Part shown: piece after piece, positions 8,191 to 18,000 of the stretch
How the letters are laid out: each line of letters starts with the position of its first letter
Numbering within the stretch: position 1 is the stretch's first letter
DNA from: Myxococcus flavus
GTDB taxonomy: Bacteria; Myxococcota; Myxococcia; Myxococcales; Myxococcaceae
Direction of reading: 5' to 3'
DNA length: 64,000 nt
Assembly (NCBI RefSeq): GCF_050038885.1
Contig: NZ_CP143624.1
Span: forward strand, 9,176,001-9,240,000
Made by a program: the position numbers and the translations under genes
The notes under the pieces: generated by a model
What the model saw: the letters and a program-made list of their open reading frames with translations, nothing else
What the model was told of the DNA's origin: nothing
Databases searched by the model: none

Positions 8191-10041
8191 CTACGCGCTC
8201 TTCCGGCGGCGCATCATCGCCTCGTACGAGCGGCCCACGCTCTGCGAGAGGATGAGCAGCTCACCCACGTCGGGCGGCGTGACCTGGTCCGGTCCGTTGT
8301 CCACGTAGAGCAGGTGGACGACCTTGCCGCGCACCAGCAGCGGGAGGATGACGGCCGTCGTCGGGAAGCCGCCCCCCAGCAGCTTGTAGAACATGCCCAT
8401 CGCCGCGTCTCGGCGAACCGGGCCGATGTAGTGCGAGCGCGTGTCGCGCACGAGCCGGAACGTGCTCTGCTCGCGGAGCGGCACACCGATGCGCCGCACC
8501 ACCGCGTCGCGCACGCCCGTCCCCATGCCGTGCCAGCCCGTCACGAGGCTGCCCTGCACCGACAGCAGCAGGTTCCGCTTCCACTTGCCCAGCGCGAAAC
8601 GCAGCACCGTGCGCGCCACGTCCTCGCGGTCCGAGCTGCGCGCCAGCTCCGCCTGCGCCTCCGCGAAGGTGAGCGGCGTCGGTGGTGGCTCCGGAGGACG
8701 CGGCGCCTGCACGTGGGCCGCGGGCGGAGGTCCCCCGAGCGCGGCGCCCATCGGCGCGGTCGGCGATTGTGGCGGTGCCGGCGGCAGGCCGCCCTGTGGC
8801 GGGAAGGCCATGCCCGGTGGCGGCGACGGCGGCTGTGCCATCGGAGGCGGGACGACGCCCTGGGACGGCACCGGCGACTGAGGAGGGACACCGAGGCCCT
8901 GGGACGGCACGGCAGGATGCGCCAGCGGAGGCGCGACGATGCCCGGCGATGGGAATGGCGGCTGCGCCACCGGAGGTGGAACAACGCCCGGTCGCGCCAC
9001 CGCAGGTTGAGCCATCGGAGACGGAACCATTCCCGGTGGCGAAGCTGGCGGCTGCCCCATCGGAGACGGAGCGATGCCCGGTGGCGAAGCTGGCGGCTGC
9101 GCCATCGGAGACGGAGCGATGCCCGGTGGCGAAGCTGGTGGCTGCGTGCCCTGCAGCGAAACGTGCCCCGGTGGCGAAGCTGGTGGCTGCGCGATTGGCG
9201 GCGGAAAGGCGCCCGGTGGCGAAGCTGGTGGCTGCGTGCCCTGCAGCGGAACGGGCCCCGGTGGCGAAGCTGGAGGCTGTGCCCACTGCGGCGGAATGGG
9301 CCCCGGTGGCGGCACCGGCGGTTGCGCCATCTGTGGCGGCGCCCCATGCACCGGCGGCCGAGCCCCGGCCTGCGGAGGCGTCATGGACGGCGCTACCGGA
9401 GCCACAAACGCGGGCTCCAGCACCTCCACCCCGGTGATGATCTCCTCCTCCCCCACGTCCCCGTCGTAGTCGGCGCCGCCGCGCAGCGCGGAGGCGTAGA
9501 CGGACTGGAACTCCTCCTCACTCATCAGGTCGGGCGGCTTCTCGGCCGCCTTCGCGAGCTCGGCCTGGGAGCCCTGCGCCGGGCGGGGCCGCACCGCGTT
9601 CATGTCGATGGCGCGCAGCGGCCGAAACGCCTTGCAGTAGCGGCGCAGGAGCTGGTTCATCCGGAACTCGGGGATGACTACCGGCACCACGCGCTTGCCT
9701 GTCCTGAACGCAATGGCGTCCAGCGTCGTGAAGTCGTGCGGGTTGACGACGGCGACGCTCAGCCGCGTCGCATCCACCCGCATGGGCAGGTACTCCTTGT
9801 CGTCCGCGTGGTTCGCGGAGACGAGCTCCAGCGCCTTGGGGTCGGGCACCATCTCCCCGGACGCGAACGCGCTGTTGTGAAGCTTCCCCAGCGACTTCGC
9901 GAGGTCCTGCTCGGAGAGCAGCCCCAGCTCCACCAGGTTCGTCCCCAGCCGCCCGCCGTGGACGACCTGGGCCTCGAGCGCTTCCTCGAGTCCCTCGGCG
10001 GTGACGAGACCATCCCTCAGGAGCTGTTCACCCAGGCGCAT
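8191..10041 (-). CDS. MshEN (GspE N-terminal) domain protein with Pro-rich repeats and C-terminal GAF-like domain
   Basis: 616 residues. The first 145 or so match the GspE/MshE N-terminal domain (RLGEQLLRDGLVT; GRLGTNLVELGLLSEQDL), a module that can bind c-di-GMP in MshE-type proteins. There is no downstream secretion ATPase. A long Pro/Ala/Gly/Gln-rich segment (about 205-455) contains near-identical 15-residue units (QPPASPPGIAPSPMA type). The last 150 residues resemble a GAF-like or V4R-like sensory fold (ILPLLVRGKVVHLLYVD). Myxobacteria have several such proteins; I infer a signalling or pole-scaffold role, not secretion. Only a weak Shine-Dalgarno precedes the ATG. It is cytosolic, since no signal or membrane segment is seen. 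Confidence 0.75.
   Translation of the reverse strand: MRLGEQLLRDGLVTAEGLEEALEAQVVHGGRLGTNLVELGLLSEQDLAKSLGKLHNSAFASGEMVPDPKALELVSANHADDKEYLPMRVDATRLSVAVVNPHDFTTLDAIAFRTGKRVVPVVIPEFRMNQLLRRYCKAFRPLRAIDMNAVRPRPAQGSQAELAKAAEKPPDLMSEEEFQSVYASALRGGADYDGDVGEEEIITGVEVLEPAFVAPVAPSMTPPQAGARPPVHGAPPQMAQPPVPPPGPIPPQWAQPPASPPGPVPLQGTQPPASPPGAFPPPIAQPPASPPGHVSLQGTQPPASPPGIAPSPMAQPPASPPGIAPSPMGQPPASPPGMVPSPMAQPAVARPGVVPPPVAQPPFPSPGIVAPPLAHPAVPSQGLGVPPQSPVPSQGVVPPPMAQPPSPPPGMAFPPQGGLPPAPPQSPTAPMGAALGGPPPAAHVQAPRPPEPPPTPLTFAEAQAELARSSDREDVARTVLRFALGKWKRNLLLSVQGSLVTGWHGMGTGVRDAVVRRIGVPLREQSTFRLVRDTRSHYIGPVRRDAAMGMFYKLLGGGFPTTAVILPLLVRGKVVHLLYVDNGPDQVTPPDVGELLILSQSVGRSYEAMMRRRKSA
9030..9345. repeat. 45-bp coding tandem repeats in the Pro-rich linker
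   Basis: Six or seven copies of a unit beginning CCCGGTGGCGAAGCTGG recur at multiples of about 45 bp, encoding 15-residue Pro-rich units on the minus strand. The copies differ by silent and conservative changes. Such arrays vary in length between strains. Confidence 0.85.
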
Positions 10042-10106
10042 GAGGCCCGCTTGTAGCCGTGCCCCATCCTCCTCCGCAAGCGCACCCGCACCCCATGCGC
10101 GAAGGG

Positions 10107-10493
10107 CTAGTCCTCCGGGTGATGACTCAACGCCACGCGGTTGCCCTCGGGGTCCCGGACGTACACCGTCCAGCGCGTCTCGTGCTCCAGCGGCACACCC
10201 GCCTGGGTGAAAGTCTCCACCACGCCTGCGCGCGCCCTCTTCGGAATCCGGAACGCGAGCAGCAGCAGCCCCGGCGCGTCATGCCGGAACGGCGACTGCA
10301 CGGGCTCGCCGCCCGCCGCCTCGATGGCCAGGAAGCCGCCCCCTGGCACGCCCACCCAGATGCTGCGCAGGGAGCCGTCTGGACGGTGATGACGGGTCAA
10401 CTCGGGGAAGCCCAGCAGGTCCCTATAGAAACCCGTAACGCGTTCGATGTCCTTCGCCTGGATGGCCACGTGGTGGAAGCCCTGAACGTCCAT
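10107..10493 (-). CDS. VOC-family (glyoxalase/dioxygenase fold) protein
   Basis: 128 residues with two beta-alpha-beta-beta-beta modules: FHHVAIQAKDIERVTGFY at 6-23, and TVYVRDPEGNRVAL near the C-terminus. The His at 7 or 8, the central Glu and the C-terminal DPEGN region correspond to metal-ligand positions of vicinal-oxygen-chelate enzymes. Possible roles are a lyase, an isomerase or an antibiotic-sequestering protein; sequence alone does not decide. The ATG at 10493 gives MDVQGFHHVA, a typical VOC start. The gene is divergent from the REC-DUF4388 gene, with only 27 bp between start codons. Confidence 0.82.
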   Translation of the reverse strand: MDVQGFHHVAIQAKDIERVTGFYRDLLGFPELTRHHRPDGSLRSIWVGVPGGGFLAIEAAGGEPVQSPFRHDAPGLLLLAFRIPKRARAGVVETFTQAGVPLEHETRWTVYVRDPEGNRVALSHHPED

Positions 10494-10520
10494 GACGCGG
10501 ATGCTATGGTCTGCGCGCCC

Positions 10521-11900
10521 ATGGCGCGACTGCTCATCGTCGAAGACAACCACGAGCTGGCCTCCCTCATCGTCTCCATGGCGCAGAGCCGTGGCCACGA
10601 GGCGAAGGCGGCCTCCACTGGCGAAGCCGCGCTGGAGGCGTTGGGGCCGGATACGCGGTGGGACGCCGCGCTGGTGGACCTGCTGCTCCCGGACATCCGG
10701 GGCAGTGAGGTGCTGGCGGCGCTCCGGGCCAACGGCATCCCCGCCATCGCCGTCAGCGGGGTGTACAAGGGAGACCGCTTCGCGCAGGAGGCGGTGCAGG
10801 TCCACGGCGCCCGCGCCTTCTTCGAGAAGCCATTCGAGCTCATCACCGTCATGGAGGCCCTGGAGCAGGCCGGTGGCGTGACGCCTCAACCCCGCGCTCC
10901 GCCGCCCATCGCGGAGAGCGTGCTGTTGGACGAGCTGCTCGACGCCGAGGACCTCATCGTGCTGGAAGAGTTCCCCCTCGAGTCCGGAGGCTCGCCCGAG
11001 CCCCTGCAAATCGTCCCCAGCACGGATCCCCTGCCGGAGCCAGAGCCCACCACCGACGAGCACGCGCTCCCCCTGCCCTTCGGCACGCGCGAGAAGGTGT
11101 GGAGCGAGAGCGCCGCGCCCGCCGAGCCGCCACCGCCCCGGCGCGCGCTCCCCACGTGGTCCCTGGGCGGCAACCTGGAAGAGACCTCCGTCCCCCGGCT
11201 GCTCAACGCCTACTACGAGGCCCGCCACCACGGGGAGCTGAAGCTCCAGCAAGGCGCGGTGCACAAGGTCGTCTACTTCGAGTCCGGCTGCGTCGTGTAC
11301 GCCGCGTCCAACCTGGCCACGGAGCGCTTTGGCCGCTTCTGCGTGCGCAAGGGCGTGCTGCCCGAGGCCCGGCTCGCGGAGGTCACCGCCTACGCGAAGG
11401 AGCACGGCCTGCGCACGGGCGAGGCCATGCTGCGGATGGGCCTGATGGACGCGGCCCAGCGCAAGCAGCTGCTCATCGAGCAGGTGACGGAAATCATCGG
11501 GTCCACCTTCACCTGGAAGGAGGGCGGCTTCGGCTTCAGCGCCATGCGCCCTCGCCGCACGGACCTGGTGAAGCTGTCCGTCTTCCCGGGCGACATCGTG
11601 CTGGAGGGCGTGGAGAAGACGGAGACGCTGGTGGCCCTGCGGAAGCACATGCCGCGCTCGCGCCGCCTGTTCCCCACTGCCGACCCGCCCTATGGCCTGC
11701 ATGAGCTGAAGCTCGAGGGCCCCCAGGCCCTGGTGCTGGCCTACGCGGATGGCAGCAAGACGGTGGAGGACCTGCTCGCGCTCACGGACTTGTCCGAGCG
11801 GCAGACGCTGGCCACGCTGCGCGCGCTGGAGCTGCTCGGGGTGCTGGAGGAGCGGCCCGACACGCCGAGCCGCCGCCACCGCATCAGCTTCGGGCTGTAG
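10521..11900 (+). CDS. response regulator with DUF4388 (PATAN-like) effector domain
   Basis: 459 residues. The receiver (about 1-118) has acidic EDN at 8-10, phospho-acceptor Asp53 in LVDLLLPD and the FFEKPF lysine near 101. An acidic linker (about 120-195) leads to a DUF4388 domain starting at about 206 (GGNLEETSVPRLLNAYY, then GELKLQQGAVHKVVYFESG). This domain is common in deltaproteobacterial REC proteins and is thought to mediate protein interactions. The tail contains a helical, winged-helix-like region (about 390-450). I chose the ATG giving MARLLIVEDN; an in-frame ATG 15 nt upstream (MVCAPMARL) is possible. The promoter region overlaps that of the divergent VOC gene. Confidence 0.82.
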   Translation: MARLLIVEDNHELASLIVSMAQSRGHEAKAASTGEAALEALGPDTRWDAALVDLLLPDIRGSEVLAALRANGIPAIAVSGVYKGDRFAQEAVQVHGARAFFEKPFELITVMEALEQAGGVTPQPRAPPPIAESVLLDELLDAEDLIVLEEFPLESGGSPEPLQIVPSTDPLPEPEPTTDEHALPLPFGTREKVWSESAAPAEPPPPRRALPTWSLGGNLEETSVPRLLNAYYEARHHGELKLQQGAVHKVVYFESGCVVYAASNLATERFGRFCVRKGVLPEARLAEVTAYAKEHGLRTGEAMLRMGLMDAAQRKQLLIEQVTEIIGSTFTWKEGGFGFSAMRPRRTDLVKLSVFPGDIVLEGVEKTETLVALRKHMPRSRRLFPTADPPYGLHELKLEGPQALVLAYADGSKTVEDLLALTDLSERQTLATLRALELLGVLEERPDTPSRRHRISFGL

Positions 11901-11905
11901 CCGCG

Positions 11906-14900
11906 CTACCTGCGGCGGCGCAGCACCCGCGCCAGCGCCACCAGCCCGAAGAGCGCCACGCCGGAGCCTCCCCCCGAGCAACCACAGCTCGACGGAGACG
12001 GAGGCACCGGCGCGTCACCGGACACGGGCACGCCGTTGAGGGACATCTCGCCGCCCAGGCGCGGCGTGGACAAAAGCGGCGAGCGCCCCACGTACGTCAG
12101 CGTGCTCGTGCCGCGCGCGGGCAGCCGCAGGTTCTCCAGCACGAAGCCCCCTTCCACCGGCTGCGCCTCCACGTCGACGCCGTCCAGCTTCACGCTGCCG
12201 GGCACCCACTCCAGCCCGTCCACGTGCTCCACGTAGCGCAGCGTCCCCACCTCGCACTCGGAGGTGTTGCGCAGCTCCACCAGGACGCCCACCAACCCCT
12301 TCTCCGACGCGGAGGGCGTCTCCGTCGTGTGGCGCACGTCCACGAAGCGCTCGGAGGTGATTGGCACCACGTGCTCGGTCGTCGCGGTGTTGCCCCCACC
12401 CGCGTCGGCGAGGACACGCAGGGTGACGGACTGTCCCACCAGCGACTCGAGCGCCGTGTCCCGCGTGCTCACGGTGACGCTCCGGCCGGACAATGACGCA
12501 TCCACGAGCGAGGGCCCCGCCACCTGCTCCCAGGAGAGGGCCACCTCGCCACAGGCCTCGGCGGGAATCGTCTGCGTCAGCGTGGCGCTCGCGCCCTCGC
12601 CACAGCGGGCCACCAGCGCCCCGGCCTCGAGCGCGCCCAGCCGTGCGGGGAGCGGCTGATTGGGAACCTCTACCGAGGCACGGCCGCCTTCGCGCACCGT
12701 GCCGTTGCTGTCATCGAAGAGCTCGCCCCGGACGCGGTAGGCCTCGGCGGAACAGGAGCGCGGCAGCTCGGGGCTCCACGTCCCGGGCACCGGAACCACA
12801 TCCGAGGCCAGCTGTTCGCCGTCCAGCGTCTCCAGGAACATCCGCGCCTTCAGCGCCCGGGCCTCCACGCAGTTCAGCGACGTGCCCAGGGCGACGTCCA
12901 CGCGCCCCACGCCCGCGGGCGTCACGCCCAGCTCCAGCGTGCCCGCGGCGACGTCCTCCAGCGACGGTTCGACGCGCACGCGCAGCTCGGACTCGGGGCC
13001 ATCCTGGACCCTGCTCTCCGCACCGGGGATGCGGTTCCTCACGGTGAGCGACAGCGTGGCGCGGGTGCACTCCAATGCCTCCACGCGCAGGCGTTCACTG
13101 GTCACCGCCGGATCCAGGGACACCGGCGTGCCGTGCGCGGTCGTCACCGTGATGCCCGCCGGCAGCCCCGAACCCGGGGCGGTGAGCCGCCACTCCGTCT
13201 CGATGGCGGGCAGGCCCGGCGTGCCCGAGCAGGCGTGCAGCACGTCGGGCACCAGCTCCACGCTCTCTCCGGGGCCTGAGGTCAGGACACGCTCCGCCCC
13301 GGGCGCGAAGGGCGCCAGCGGCCGGCCCCAGGGCGCGACGTCCACGGTGAAGAGCGACGGAGTGCTGGAGGCCACGCCGCCCGTGTCCAGGCCACGGACC
13401 TCGTACGTGTAGCTGGCTCCGGAGGCCTGGCACAGGACGTCCGGCGGGGTGAAGGTGGCCTGAGGACCGCCGTCGGTGGTGAGCGGCGGCGCACCGGACT
13501 GCCCCGACGCGGGGGCCCACGTGTAGCGCACCGCGGGACACGCTTCGTCCACCGGCTGCGCGGTGAACACCTGGGCCGCTCCGGACGCCGTGGTCGACGC
13601 ACGCGTGGGCGTCACCCTCGGCCGCTGCGGGCCCTGCACGTTCACCACCCGGAAGGGCACCGTGGCCTCGACGTCGTGCGAGCCCAGGCCATCCGACGCG
13701 AAGATGCGAAGCGTCCCCTCCTCGTCCTGGCAGACGGGACGCTGGGGCATGAGCATCACGTCGAGCTGGTCCGGCGTCTCGAGCGTGTTGACGGCGATGG
13801 GGCTCCCCGCCGGCGGCTCCTCCACCGAGATGCGCACGGCATCGAAGTCGGCATCGGTGGCGGTGAACCGGGCCGTCGCCGACTCCGTCTCGTTGACGAT
13901 GATGGGGGTGCTCCCCACGTCGAGCACGGGCGCGTTCACGTTGAAGTACGAGACGACGTTGAAGCCCGGCTGGTCCAGGATGAAGACGCAGAAGGTCGAG
14001 CCGACGCAGGTCACCTCGAGCGGCGCCGCCACCAGCGCGCCCGGGAGCGCCGAATCCTCGAAGGCGGGATGAATCCGCCACTGCTGCCCGGCGTTCCCCG
14101 CGCTGGAGGCGGGCACGGCCCCCAGGACCACCGGCTCGCCGCCGGGCCCCTGCCCCACGGCCAGACCAAATCCCTCGCCGTGGCGGCTGCCGCTGCCCGT
14201 GTTCACGTCCACCGAGGTGATGACGATGGGTTGCTCGTCCGGGAGCATCACCGGCGCGAAGGTCGTCCCAGCCGGGTCGAGCACGCCGCGGAAGAGCCCG
14301 TCCGCGTTGCCGAACAAGGCGATGGGATAGGGTCCGTCCCCCGCGAAGAGGTCCACCGTCCGCGGAGACTGGGTCGTCAGCGTGGAAGGCACGACGAACT
14401 GTGCCTGATGGTCGTCGCGCGTGTACCAGAGGAGCTCCGTGCGCGAGACGCCGGTGACGCTGAAGAGCGCATGCGGCGCGCCATCCGGCGTGTCCACCAC
14501 GCCCAGCACATCCGTGGACGACATCAACCCCGTATCACTCAGGATCGGTGTCCAGGGCGCGGGGCCCTCCAGGCCGGCAGGCGACGTGAGCAGCGTGAGG
14601 CCGCCCCCGGAGAGCGCCACCGACGCGTAGCCCGTGCCTGACGGCGTGTGCTTCACCCGCCGGACGCCCACGACGGTGTTCACCGGGTCCGGGGGGATGA
14701 TGTTGCCTGCGGCGCGACAGTTCTCGTGGCTGATGATGTCGCCCGGGCGCACGACGATGGCGAAGCAACCCGCCGGAGACAGGAAGGTGCCGAACACATC
14801 CCCGTGCAGGAAGAGGATGGACTGGGTCCCGGCCCCCCGGTGCAGCTCGGTCTGCGTCGACGTCGACACCGCGTAGACGCCCGGAGCGAAGACGTCCACG

Positions 14901-14995
14901 GACCGGGCGATGCCTGGCACTTCGGTGACGTCCCACTCCGCGCGCGCCGCGGTGGCCACACCCAGGCAGAGGCTGATGACGAGGACGGGACGCAC
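11906..14995 (-). CDS. large exported beta-rich surface protein with MYXO-CTERM-like C-terminus
   Basis: 1029 residues with a signal peptide (about 1-19, ending ARA). A propeller-like first third is followed by several Ig-like/PKD-like beta modules and a DUF11-like module near 915-990 (VLVELRNTSECEVGTLRYVE). The C-terminus reads CGCSGG, then a hydrophobic stretch and RRRR. That layout is the MYXO-CTERM sorting signal, processed by the rhomboid-like or CPBP-type myxosortase and linked to surface anchoring after type II secretion. The GTG start has AGGAG 7 nt upstream, overlapping the end of the barrel gene 9 bp away. It is the last gene of the envelope operon and may be an adhesin or a surface-apparatus tip; function is unknown. 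Confidence 0.82.
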   Translation of the reverse strand: MRPVLVISLCLGVATAARAEWDVTEVPGIARSVDVFAPGVYAVSTSTQTELHRGAGTQSILFLHGDVFGTFLSPAGCFAIVVRPGDIISHENCRAAGNIIPPDPVNTVVGVRRVKHTPSGTGYASVALSGGGLTLLTSPAGLEGPAPWTPILSDTGLMSSTDVLGVVDTPDGAPHALFSVTGVSRTELLWYTRDDHQAQFVVPSTLTTQSPRTVDLFAGDGPYPIALFGNADGLFRGVLDPAGTTFAPVMLPDEQPIVITSVDVNTGSGSRHGEGFGLAVGQGPGGEPVVLGAVPASSAGNAGQQWRIHPAFEDSALPGALVAAPLEVTCVGSTFCVFILDQPGFNVVSYFNVNAPVLDVGSTPIIVNETESATARFTATDADFDAVRISVEEPPAGSPIAVNTLETPDQLDVMLMPQRPVCQDEEGTLRIFASDGLGSHDVEATVPFRVVNVQGPQRPRVTPTRASTTASGAAQVFTAQPVDEACPAVRYTWAPASGQSGAPPLTTDGGPQATFTPPDVLCQASGASYTYEVRGLDTGGVASSTPSLFTVDVAPWGRPLAPFAPGAERVLTSGPGESVELVPDVLHACSGTPGLPAIETEWRLTAPGSGLPAGITVTTAHGTPVSLDPAVTSERLRVEALECTRATLSLTVRNRIPGAESRVQDGPESELRVRVEPSLEDVAAGTLELGVTPAGVGRVDVALGTSLNCVEARALKARMFLETLDGEQLASDVVPVPGTWSPELPRSCSAEAYRVRGELFDDSNGTVREGGRASVEVPNQPLPARLGALEAGALVARCGEGASATLTQTIPAEACGEVALSWEQVAGPSLVDASLSGRSVTVSTRDTALESLVGQSVTLRVLADAGGGNTATTEHVVPITSERFVDVRHTTETPSASEKGLVGVLVELRNTSECEVGTLRYVEHVDGLEWVPGSVKLDGVDVEAQPVEGGFVLENLRLPARGTSTLTYVGRSPLLSTPRLGGEMSLNGVPVSGDAPVPPSPSSCGCSGGGSGVALFGLVALARVLRRRR

Positions 14996-15004
14996 GACTC
15001 GCTC

Positions 15005-18000
15005 CTAATAAGCCACTTCGGCTCGAAGGTAGAGCCGGTCCTGATTGTCCGACGAGCCGGGCTCCAGCCCCAAACCGCTGAAGCCCAGGAGTGTGTACCC
15101 GGTGGCCAATCGCAGCCGCTCGTCCACCCGGTAGGCGACTTCCGCACGCACCGCTGTCAGCCGCTCGCCTTCCGGGGATGCCGTCCGCCGCGCCAGCTCC
15201 GCCCCCACCTCCAGGCCCCCCACCACGCGAACCGCGGGACGGAGCGTCCCCGTCCACACCCAACGCGCGGTGTCCTCCACGCTGGAGCGGCCCGCATGCA
15301 GCCCCGCCGCCACTGACAGCCGGTCCCCCAGCCGGACGGCCGGCAGCAGGGAGAAGGTCTGCAGGGCCCGGTCGCCAAACGCGGACCGGAGGCCGGGCAG
15401 CAGCTCGCGGGTGATGCCATAGCGCGCCACCACCAGCCAGGGACCGGGCCGCCAGGCCACCGCGGCGTAGCCTTCCACCAGCCGCGTCTCCAGCACGTCG
15501 GCATGGACGGTCCGCGCGAAGTCCACGCGCCCGGAGGCCGTCACGTCCTTCAGCAACTGCGCCTGGGCCGCCAGGGCCACCACGGCCTGGAGCCGGTCCA
15601 CGGGCGTCGCCGCGCCCCGCTCGGGCGTGCCCTCCTCCCGGCGCAGCTCCACGCGTCCATCCAGACGCAGGCGCGGAAGGACGAGCTGCCCGAAGACGCC
15701 TCCCGCCTCCCGCTCCAGCGGGCTGTCCACGTCCAGCAGGCTGCGCACGCCGCGCTCGTAGCGCGCGCCCACGCTGAAGCCGCCCGCCACCTGCTGCTGG
15801 AAGCCCACCGCGCGCGCCAGCCGGACCGCCGTGGCGTCATGCGCGCCCACGTCCTCCACGAAGAGCGCGGTGCCGCTCGCCGGCAGCTCCGTGCGCGCGC
15901 CCGTCACCGTGCGGCCCGCGCCGTAGTCCGGCCCGTCCACGTCCACGGAGTAGCCGCCGTAGTACACGTCCTGCCCCCGGCGCGACTCGACGTTCGCCCA
16001 GGCCCGAGGCCCGAGCGCCGGCCCCCAACCACCGAACACCCCCGCCCGCGTGTCCCGGTCCACCTCCACATCCACGCCCACGGACGTGAAGGTGTCGTCG
16101 AAGCGCCCCGGCCCCTCGCCGTGCAGCGCCAACGCCTGGCGGTGCGCCGCGCGAAGCCGGAGGCGCTCCCACACCTTCAGCGAGCCCGTCACACCCGCGG
16201 AGGTGCGGCCGCCCCACAGCGCGGGTCCCACGCCCGCCACCTGCGCGGCGCGCAGCCTCGAGTCGCGGACCTCCAGGCCCACGCCCCACCGTGCCTCCTC
16301 CCACCCCAGGCCCGCACCGAGCACCTGCGCAGAGAAAGGCGTGTCGGCGAAGGGCTCGCGAGGATCGGCCGAGCGGCGCTCGTCCGCCAACAGCGTCAGC
16401 CGCAGCCGCCCCAGCGGCTGCTTCACGCGCAGCGACGACTGCCGGAACATGGCGACGTCGGTGTGCGCACCGTCCGAGAAGCCTCGCCCGCGCAGGCGGA
16501 ACGCCGCGTCCACGGTCCCCTCCCCAGACAGGCCCGGCCCGTGGAGCTGGACGTTCAGGGCCTCCGCGCCCGTCCCCGCGTCGGGACGAGGCCGCAGGAA
16601 GCTGAGGCCACCGTCGTCCGAGACGCCGAAGAAGGAGGCATCCACGGCCGTGCCACGGCTGGACGCCACTTCGGCCGCCACGCGGTAGGCGCCCAGCGTC
16701 GTGCTCGCGCGTCCCGTGTAGAGCGTGTAGGGGCTCCCGTCCCTGCCCTCGCGCACCGCGCCCAGGCCCAGCCGCGAGCCGCGCCACTCGGCCCACACCT
16801 CACCGCCCGCCGAGTCGCCGCCATCCGCGAGCCGCAGCGCCGCGTAGTCCACCACCAGCACCGGCTCCGGCGACTCCGTGGGCGAGCCGGTCCGCAGCCA
16901 GGCCTCGCCCGCGAGGAAGGACAGCGGACGCGCCAGGAGGATGCGCCCACCGAAGTAGTCGATGTCGTAGTCGACGCCTCGCACGAGGTGCCGCTCGCCC
17001 ATGGGGAGCCCGGTGACGCCATCGCGCACCTCCACGCGCACCAGCTCCGACCCCTCCGCCACCGACGCCGCGCCCAGGTAGTACAGGCTGCCCCCCGTGG
17101 CCCGCAGCTCCTCGTGCGCGGGCACCGCCGACACCGCTCGCACCGGGTCCGTCAGACTTCCGCCGAAGGCATTCACCCCCACACGCGCCGAGTCCTTCTT
17201 CCCGACCTGGAGCTCCGCGTACGGGCCGAACAGCGGCCGGTGGTAGCGGCCCACCTCGCGGTCCTGGATCAGCGCGCGATAGGTCCCCAGGCCCGCGCGG
17301 CCGTGCTCCGCGTGGCGCGCTTCCAACCGGAGCCGGGCCTCCGTGGGGTTCGGCATCAGGGACACCGAGTCATCGCCCCACTCCGCGGGCGCGAGGTCCG
17401 GGTCCGCGACCCGGTCGAAGCGCTCGGGCACGCGTGGACGCAGCCAGTCCGGGAGGCTGGCGCCGTTCAACGTGCGCCCGTCCGTGTCGCGCAGGTCGAG
17501 CTCGCCCACGAGGTCCACCGCGCCCAAGCGCACCTCCGCGTGGGCGGAGCCCCGTCCGCGAAGCTGCACGTCGCCGGTGGCTGGCGCATACGTCGCCTCC
17601 ACGTCCAGCAGGCCCACCGCGAAGGACCGGGCCTCGGCGACAATCTCCACCGACTCGTCGCGAGGCGCCTCCCCCGGCAAGGCCAGGTGGACCTTCACCG
17701 TGTTGAGGCCCGGGGCCAGCACGACGGGAGCGTCAGCGCGACCCTCCGGCCCCACCACGACTTCGCCTCCCGGCGTGTGGACACGCGTTCCCGCGGGCGC
17801 CGTCACTCGCACGCGCGCGGGGCCGGTGGCCGCGGGCGCATCCCGCCCAGAGGGCAATTGAAGCGTGGCAACGGGGAGCATCGGCCGCGGGGCCACCAGC
17901 CAGCCACCGTCACGGCTCACCACGTCCACGCGCTGGCGGAACAGCCGGACCTGACCTTCTGGCCCGGTGGCGGTGATGGGCAGCCAGTTCTCGCCGCTCG

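Noticed and set aside
9030..9345. Second CRISPR-like repeat set
   Set aside because: The 45-bp periodicity is in frame within a protein gene and encodes 15-residue Pro-rich units.
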